Origin: Rhizophagus sp. LPA8_4_AMF
Taxonomy: Eukaryota > Glomeromycota > Glomeromycetes > Glomerales > Glomeraceae
NCBI GenBank assembly: GCA_021464525.1
Contig: JADRCO010000499.1
Coordinates: forward strand, 1 to 32,340
Direction: 5' to 3'
DNA: 32,340 bases
Made by a program: the position numbers and the translations under genes. How positions within the stretch are numbered: position 1 is the first letter of the stretch; every line of letters starts with the position of its first letter. This document shows, piece after piece, positions 27,240 through 32,340 of the stretch. The notes beneath the pieces are model-generated. The model was not told the DNA's origin and searched no databases. It saw nothing but the letters and a program-made list of their open reading frames with translations.

Positions 27240-29206
27240 CTATACACTAATTATTAAGGTAAATATTAATATTAACATTTGAGCTTTGGCTCCTTTAATT
27301 AGATTCTGAATTTGTTGTAATTGATTTGGGACGTCTACTTGAGAGTTTAAAGAACTTGTTTCTAATGGTTTCTTTGAGTACTTTCATCTTTAGTGATAGG
27401 AAGTGTAGAAGCTTTAACAAATCCATTAAGAGTGTTACTTATCATTGAGTAATTTTAAATTATAAATTTATTTGAAAAATAACCAAAATTAACCAAAATA
27501 TTATTAAAAACTTGCCTTCGTCGGTTAAACCTTTATTTTTGGAATAATAAGAATTTGAATTATCAGAAATGATAAAATCTAAAAATATACAATTTATTGG
27601 TTTAATAAGATTAATTAAAAATGCATATTAATAAATTAAAACTAACCTTCTTGTTTATTTTGTTTTGATGGTACATAAATAGAATCAATTAAATCTGATA
27701 ATAACGCTGTTTGGATATTCTCTTTAGGAAGTTCATATGGTTTCAGCTCTTCAATGGATGAATGTCGGGTAACTTTAATAATATCAGCACGTTCCTATTC
27801 TTTCTTTTGAAGGCTTTGGATTAGAGTTTTTCGTCCAGAATGATTTGTAATACGCCTGTTTTGTAGATCCACACCCTTATACTGCAAATCTTTTTCATAA
27901 ATGTTTTCAACCTATTTTCGCCAATATGGATTGTTTTAAACCAAATTCCTGACATTAAAGCTAATGAAAACTGAATGTAAAATCGGGAAAATAATAATAG
28001 TAAATAAATAATACTTTTATCTGGAAATTCTTGTAAATAAAATTCAGAATCTGCACCCATAGGTCTTCGAGAAAAATATAAATCATAATCACAAATGATC
28101 TCCGGAGAATTTGGAATAATTAATGCAAGCAGCTCCTTTATGATCATCAAGGTCACGTTTGATTAGTTTTTAATCTGTATACTGTAACATCATAACCTCT
28201 TAAACCAATTTGCCTTTAAACTATAGTGTACACCACCCCGAAGACCTAAAATAACAGCATTGTAAATAAAAAGCCTACGAATTAATCTGGTGTAGAATTA
28301 TCTACTAGATAGATAATGGCGCAAAATCATAGATCTTTAAGTGCATCAGACCCATGAGTTTTAGCATTACCCATTTTAGCTAGGGAAGGATCGGTTCAAA
28401 ATGAGTCGACTCGAGTCGATTCTGGAACCGATCTTAAATTTAAAAGATTCTGGATCTCTTGGGCTTAAAACTACTTTTAACCATAAAAACCGTTCTGAGC
28501 CGAAACCGAATTCGAACCGACTTCAAGAACCGACTCATGGGGCATTCAACCCTCCCTGTAGGTAGATTCCAAGTCATCTGTCAAGATTTTGACGATCACA
28601 TACCAATTATCATTTGAAGACCAATCAGAATTTTTCTGATTGATCAACATCACATGCTCTACATGTCTTTCATATTTTTATTTATTAAAGCCGAATTGGA
28701 ACCGATGTGGAACCGAATTAGAACTGACGAACCGATTTCCATCCCTAAATTTCAGCAAGTGCTTTTAGCTTTCCACCAGCTATTGCACGAAATCTTGGAA
28801 CAATAGCTTTACCATAAAGATCAACAGGTCCTAATACAGAAGTTGAATCAAGATGGCGTTTTATTGCAGCAATAGCAGCACTAACAGAAGATGCTTTATA
28901 TTCAGATCCATTTTTAGTTCTCATTCCAACGATAAAAGATGATAGCTGCTCTTCTAAATTCTTTAAATTATCAACTTCTTCAATCTTTCCAGAATAGCTC
29001 TAAATTCTTCTAGACGATTTATCCAGTTAGTTGTTGCTCTCTTGGTACTTTTTGAAGTACTTTATCCTTATAATAGTCCAACTCTTCGGTAGTAGGGATA
29101 TGAATGGTAGCTGAAATTTTCTAAGGAAAAAAAATAGAAACTCAGTAAATTTTACAAAAAACAAATTAATTTACCTTCGATTGTTGCCTGTTTTTCTTTT
29201 ATTCAT
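27240..29206 (-). pseudogene. Dead Crypton-like tyrosine recombinase gene
   Basis: The - strand reads from a candidate first exon MNKRKTGNNR (29206-29175, GTAAAT donor). It continues with ISATIHIPTTEELDYYKDKV (near 29115-29060) and an N-terminal domain including GMRTKNGSEYKASSVSAAIA and IKRHLDSTSVLGPVDLYGKA. After an inserted element come MGNAKTHGSDALKD, the catalytic-arginine region YNAVILGLRGGVHYSLKANW (near 28240), RRPMGADSEFYLQEFPDK, RITNHSGRKTLIQSLQKKE with the HxxR pair (near 27840), and TRHSSIEELKPYELPKENIQ carrying the second His and the Tyr nucleophile (near 27760). A tail follows to 27240. The R-H-R-H-Y set of tyrosine recombinases, with the RGG and NHSGR style of Crypton/DUF3504 proteins, supports the assignment. 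Stops (for example TAG 27795-27797) and frame changes make it non-functional. Confidence 0.75.
28381..28748. mobile_element. hAT-like non-autonomous element inserted in the Crypton relic
   Basis: The ends are inverted repeats: the left starts TAGGGAAGGATCGGTTC, and the right, on the - strand, reads TTAGGGATGGAAATCGGTTC. This resembles the TAGGGATG-type terminus of hAT elements. Flanking 8-bp direct repeats are ATTTTAGC (28373-28380) and ATTTCAGC (28749-28756), 7 of 8 identical. AACCGA/TCGGTT words cluster near both ends (at least eight copies), as expected for hAT subterminal binding sites. No transposase is encoded. Confidence 0.75.
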
Positions 29207-29503
29207 AAAATATAGTAAAATGGGAAAAATAAAGCAAAAAAAAAAAAATAAACTTTTCAGCCTTGTATAAACCTTCATATGTAAACTTTTTAAACTAACT
29301 TTTTAACTCTCAATATGAACATTAAAAAGCTAAACGAAAATATAATTATTGTATGTGATATACTTAATAATAGGATAAAACGGCGCAATATGTAATTAGT
29401 ATATGACTAAAATTGTTGCACACTACTCATCTTAAGCGAAGTCTCTCTATATATTAATAATTTTAAATAAAGAATTTAAATTATATGTATATACTGTATT
29501 ATA

Positions 29504-29654
29504 CAGTCACCCTCTATAACGAACCCTTCGGGTTTCTCCTCAAATTCGCTATAAGATCATAGCGAAGAATTTAAAGAATTTAACTGATTTAATTGGCTGA
29601 TTCGTTATAACGAAGGAAATCTGACATATTATTGGTTAAATGTCACGTGCTTAA
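29504..29654 (+). mobile_element. One end of a pogo/Tigger-like element
   Basis: Directly after a TA, the sequence CAGTCACCCTCTATAACGAA (29504-29523) has the look of a pogo/Tigger terminus. Inside it are two small stems: AACCCTTCGGGTTT (29522-29535) and TTCGCTAT..ATAGCGAA (29545-29566). Further in are ATTCGTTATAACG and two TGTCACGTGCT copies. No opposite terminus or transposase is seen in the window, so this is a single end or solo remnant. Confidence 0.45.
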
Positions 29655-30543
29655 TGTCACGTGCTGTGAAAATTCGAAGTTAGATTCATTTCGATTGGTT
29701 TTTAGATTTGTTTTTTTTTGAAGAATTCTTTGTTTGAAATTTTAGTTAATTTTTTTTTATGAAATTTGTTTTTTGGTGATGAAGAAAATTGACGACTAAT
29801 CAAAGTATATTTGTTATGAATAATGTGATACCTGAAATGTAATACGATAGAAAATCACATTTTTAAAGGGAAATTTAATAATTAAATTTAATAATTACGT
29901 AAATTATTCCATTTTTAAAAATTCTTTTTGTTTAATTTTGTTATAAATTACTTAACAATGGTAAAGCATACGCCATATTTTGTTATCGAAATTTTGATGA
30001 GCATCAAACGCATTTATTAAAGTAAAAAATTTTACTTAAAAAATTAATAAATTAGTAAAATTACTAAATTTTTGTATTAAATCGATAAAGATACATTTAA
30101 GTTGCTTTTGTCTTTGTAGTGTTAAGATTATTTTACTAGTAAATTAATAAAAATATTATCCTAAAATAAAAGAAATTTATACGTGATGATAGTCGTGGTA
30201 CGCGCAAATCTTTTCTTCGAATATTATTTTCCGTTATGAATTTAAGCTTAAAAGAAGCTTAAATGGAGAGGTATAGAGTTAATATATAGTATATATTAAG
30301 ATGCGCTTTTACTATAATTAAAAAAAAAGTCTAAACAAAAGATAAGTGAGTAGATACAGCAGATGACCAATTCAATAACGCAGAAAACGCGTTAAACGTT
30401 TCTTTTAACGAATAAAATTTACATTCCATAATCTAGCATTCAATCAAAAATTATATATTTATATTAAATAAAATAAAAATATATACACAACTTATTTTGA
30501 GCGAAAGATAAAGTTACTTAATGATTAATTTGATTTATTAAAA
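29655..30543. other. AT-rich DNA downstream of the Asn/Gln-rich gene
   Basis: No gene, RNA or repeat could be supported here. The part next to 30544 is presumably the 3' untranslated region of the gene on the - strand; AATAAA-type words are frequent but not diagnostic in such AT-rich DNA. Confidence 0.35.
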
Positions 30544-31026
30544 TCAAGTTCGAGTTTGCGAGTTAATTGTCGAAGAAGAATTGTTCAAATAAGTATGAAC
30601 TTGTTGAAATTGATTTTGAGAATCCGAATTAGTTACTGGCATAATAATAACATATGTTGAATTAAAAGTGATGCTTAATGGATTGGCTTGAGGTAAAATA
30701 TTAGGCTGTGGTGGATTTTGAATAATATATTGCGGCGGAGGTGATGCATTATTGAACATGGATTGCTGATGGTTATCATGAGGATACATATAGTTTGAAG
30801 CGTCATATTGCTGACAATTGTAGTTAGGAGAAATAGCGACATTATTATTGAATGAAGAATAAGAGTTATTGAATGAAGTGTCGTTAGTTTGTTGTTGATA
30901 AAAATCGGTATTATATGCTGAAGAGACATTTAACATTGGTTGTTGATGAGGAACATGAGAAGCATTATAAGGCATGCATATGGGTTGTTGATAAAGAGCA
31001 TTATTGAACGAAGCGTTGTTAGACAT
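30544..31026 (-). CDS. Asn/Gln-rich low-complexity protein, 160 aa
   Basis: An uninterrupted frame from ATG at 31026 to TGA at 30544. By count, Asn is about 17% and Gln about 12% of residues, with many Ser, Pro and Tyr, and few charged residues. A loose repeat of SFNN...YQQP / HQQP runs through the first 90 residues (MSNNASFNNALYQQP, NASHVPHQQPM, TDFYQQQTNDTSFNN). A Pro-rich turn SPPPQYIIQNPPQPN follows near 95-110. There is no signal peptide, membrane segment or folded-domain motif. Such composition is common in transactivation regions, RNA-binding condensate proteins and prion-like proteins; which applies here is unknown. It is the longest clean single-exon gene in the window and is divergent from the gene at 32195. 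It could be the C-terminal exon of a longer protein, but no upstream exon was seen. Confidence 0.6.
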   Translation of the reverse strand: MSNNASFNNALYQQPICMPYNASHVPHQQPMLNVSSAYNTDFYQQQTNDTSFNNSYSSFNNNVAISPNYNCQQYDASNYMYPHDNHQQSMFNNASPPPQYIIQNPPQPNILPQANPLSITFNSTYVIIMPVTNSDSQNQFQQVHTYLNNSSSTINSQTRT

Positions 31027-32194
31027 TTGTTTCCGAAAAGTTATTTATTAAAAAAAACTGATATGTAATAGGTCAGTCGGTATTAGAAACGACGAAGAAA
31101 AATATTTTCATTAAATATTTAATTGTTGTTTATCTGTATTATATAATTTTTTCTGTCTATTTATGTATTTTTTAAAGAGAATGTAGGCAATAACGATTTA
31201 TATTCATATTTAGCTGCAAGACTAAAAAGCAAAGACTTGCTATATTAGGTTACATAGAGTCGCAGTTCATTTTTCTTTCGAGTAACATGATCATGATGAT
31301 CTTCAATATTACGATTTGGTATTCTAAAAATATCAATGGTTAAAAAAACATCCAATCAATTCTTTCAACATTAAAATTTTTTTAAAGACGGAGCATGTGA
31401 TTAAAAGGTTTTTTTGGTTTTTATTACTGCAAGATTCCGAGAGACAACTCGGCACATTCGGTAAACTCAGAATAAGATAAAGTTATATCGTTATCTTACC
31501 GAGTACAGCGTTATTGATTTCGACCTTTACCGAATTTTATCAAGTTGACAGTATTATGAAATCTGCTTTCACGGAATTATTATCCCGAAGTCGGCTAGGT
31601 TTTGTATCACACTTTAGTTTTCATTATAGCGATAAACCGGACTAAACAATACCGCTTTTAACCAAACGTCCATCAAAAGCGCTTTAAGATTCCGCAAAAA
31701 ATAAGAATGATAAATACAATTTTGTACATATCATAAAGTTAAATTCAAGATAATTTTTTTTATTTGATGTTAATATGTAAAATAATTAGCATGTATTTAA
31801 TATATTTAAAAATACATATATTCTTATGAAACCATTTTTGTAACTATACTTAGTTATTTTCGATTTTACTACTACAGACATAAGTAACAGAAGATTCTCT
31901 GGTATAAAAAGGTAATACAAACTTTTAATCAACATTTTAATTTAACATGTTGGGTTATTTAAAAATGCATTATGAGTTACTAATCATATGGTTTCATCCC
32001 TTTCGTTGAGCAAATTTCGGCTATTATAAACTCGTGTAACATTCAATATCTTTCTATTTAGAGAAGTTAAACAAAGTAGTTTCAATATTCAGTAAATAAG
32101 TACTAGTGGTTTTCTTTCACGAATAAAAGTATTAAAAGTATTTAGATCATGAGATAAATGATAAAATAATATAAAAACAAAAATATATTTTGCA
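31027..32194. promoter_or_regulatory. Divergent intergenic region with hairpins and a TATA-like box
   Basis: This 1.17-kb region separates two divergently transcribed genes. At 31437-31700 base composition is less AT-rich than the flanks. It holds stems CCGAG..CTCGG (31437-31452) and TAAGATAA..TTATCTTA (31473-31498), plus three TTACCGA/TCGGTAA words (31459, 31497, 31527). TATAAAAAG at 31903-31911 (+) is a possible TATA element for the gene at 32195, though 280 bp from its ATG. No coding sequence is seen. Confidence 0.35.
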
Positions 32195-32340
32195 ATGAGA
32201 ACGGACATTAGCGAATTAATCAATAAGATTGATTACGCCCGAAACGTCGGTGTTGTAAGGTCGATCCCCACAGTGTTACCTGTCAGTCACATGACTGTGC
32301 CACAAGGATCAATTACAATTGTTAACAAAATCGTTTTATT
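32195..32340 (+). CDS. 5' end of an unrecognised gene, truncated by the window
   Basis: The ATG at 32195 opens a frame that stays open for 48 codons to the window edge: MRTDISELINKIDYARNVGV, then VRSIPTVLPVSHMTVPQGSI and TIVNKIV. Base composition shifts sharply to higher G+C exactly at the ATG, and third positions use C and G more than elsewhere, which supports coding. The start is preceded by an A-rich leader. No family is recognised from the N-terminus alone; there is no signal peptide. The downstream part lies outside the window. Confidence 0.5.
   Translation, partial: MRTDISELINKIDYARNVGVVRSIPTVLPVSHMTVPQGSITIVNKIVL

Noticed and set aside
32232..32275. tRNA-like B box (GGTCGATCCCC) suggesting a SINE
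   Set aside because: One base short of the consensus, no A box at the right distance, and the same bases lie in a good open reading frame.
1..32340. CRISPR arrays, bacterial operons, rRNA and tRNA genes
   Set aside because: None seen; spliceosomal introns and the gene content mark this as eukaryotic nuclear DNA.

Overview
The window looks like nuclear DNA of a Glomeromycotina (arbuscular mycorrhizal) fungus close to Rhizophagus. The reasons are a very AT-rich sequence, short GT-AG introns of about 25-130 bp, a tyrosine-kinase-like (TKL) kinase with a cysteine-rich zinc-ribbon N-terminus of the kind greatly expanded in these fungi, and many decayed DNA transposons. The assignment is inferred from recognised sequence style; no search was run. 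Gene density is low and most of the window is intergenic DNA and gene or transposon relics.

Layout. 1-640: a short repeat with GTAT every 10-11 bp, then a purine-strand minisatellite. 1.6-3.7 kb (-) and 5.6-6.3 kb (-): two decayed protein-coding relics in AT-rich DNA, with degenerate tandem repeats at 4.15-4.34, 7.03-7.42 and 8.38-8.65 kb. 9.16-14.18 kb (-): the main locus, a multi-exon protein kinase gene whose N-terminal cysteine-rich module occurs four times in tandem (period about 850-890 bp). The kinase domain keeps its catalytic residues, but the long first exon is broken by one in-frame TAG and one homopolymer frameshift. 14.54-14.72 kb: a miniature inverted-repeat element (MITE) with an 8-bp target duplication. 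15.78-16.11 kb: a second MITE-like palindromic element. 16.75 and 22.25 kb (+): two diverged copies of a very small arginine-rich protein gene, the first frameshifted and the second intact. 22.52 kb (+): a kinase-domain scrap. 24.4-25.5 kb (-): a decayed gene of unknown family. 25.9-27.0 kb (+): a dead Tc1-type transposase. 27.2-29.2 kb (-): a dead Crypton-like tyrosine recombinase interrupted by a hAT-like non-autonomous element. 29.5 kb: one end of a pogo/Tigger-like element. 30.5-31.0 kb (-): an intact Asn/Gln-rich protein gene, divergent from a gene that starts at 32195 (+) and runs off the window.

There is no operon-like organisation. The strongest biological story is the kinase locus: repeated amplification of the sensor-like N-terminal module upstream of a single kinase domain, each repeat ending in the linker just before the kinase. 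Around it lies a record of nested insertions, the clearest being the hAT-like element inside the Crypton relic, where removing the element and one 8-bp duplicate rejoins the host reading frame.
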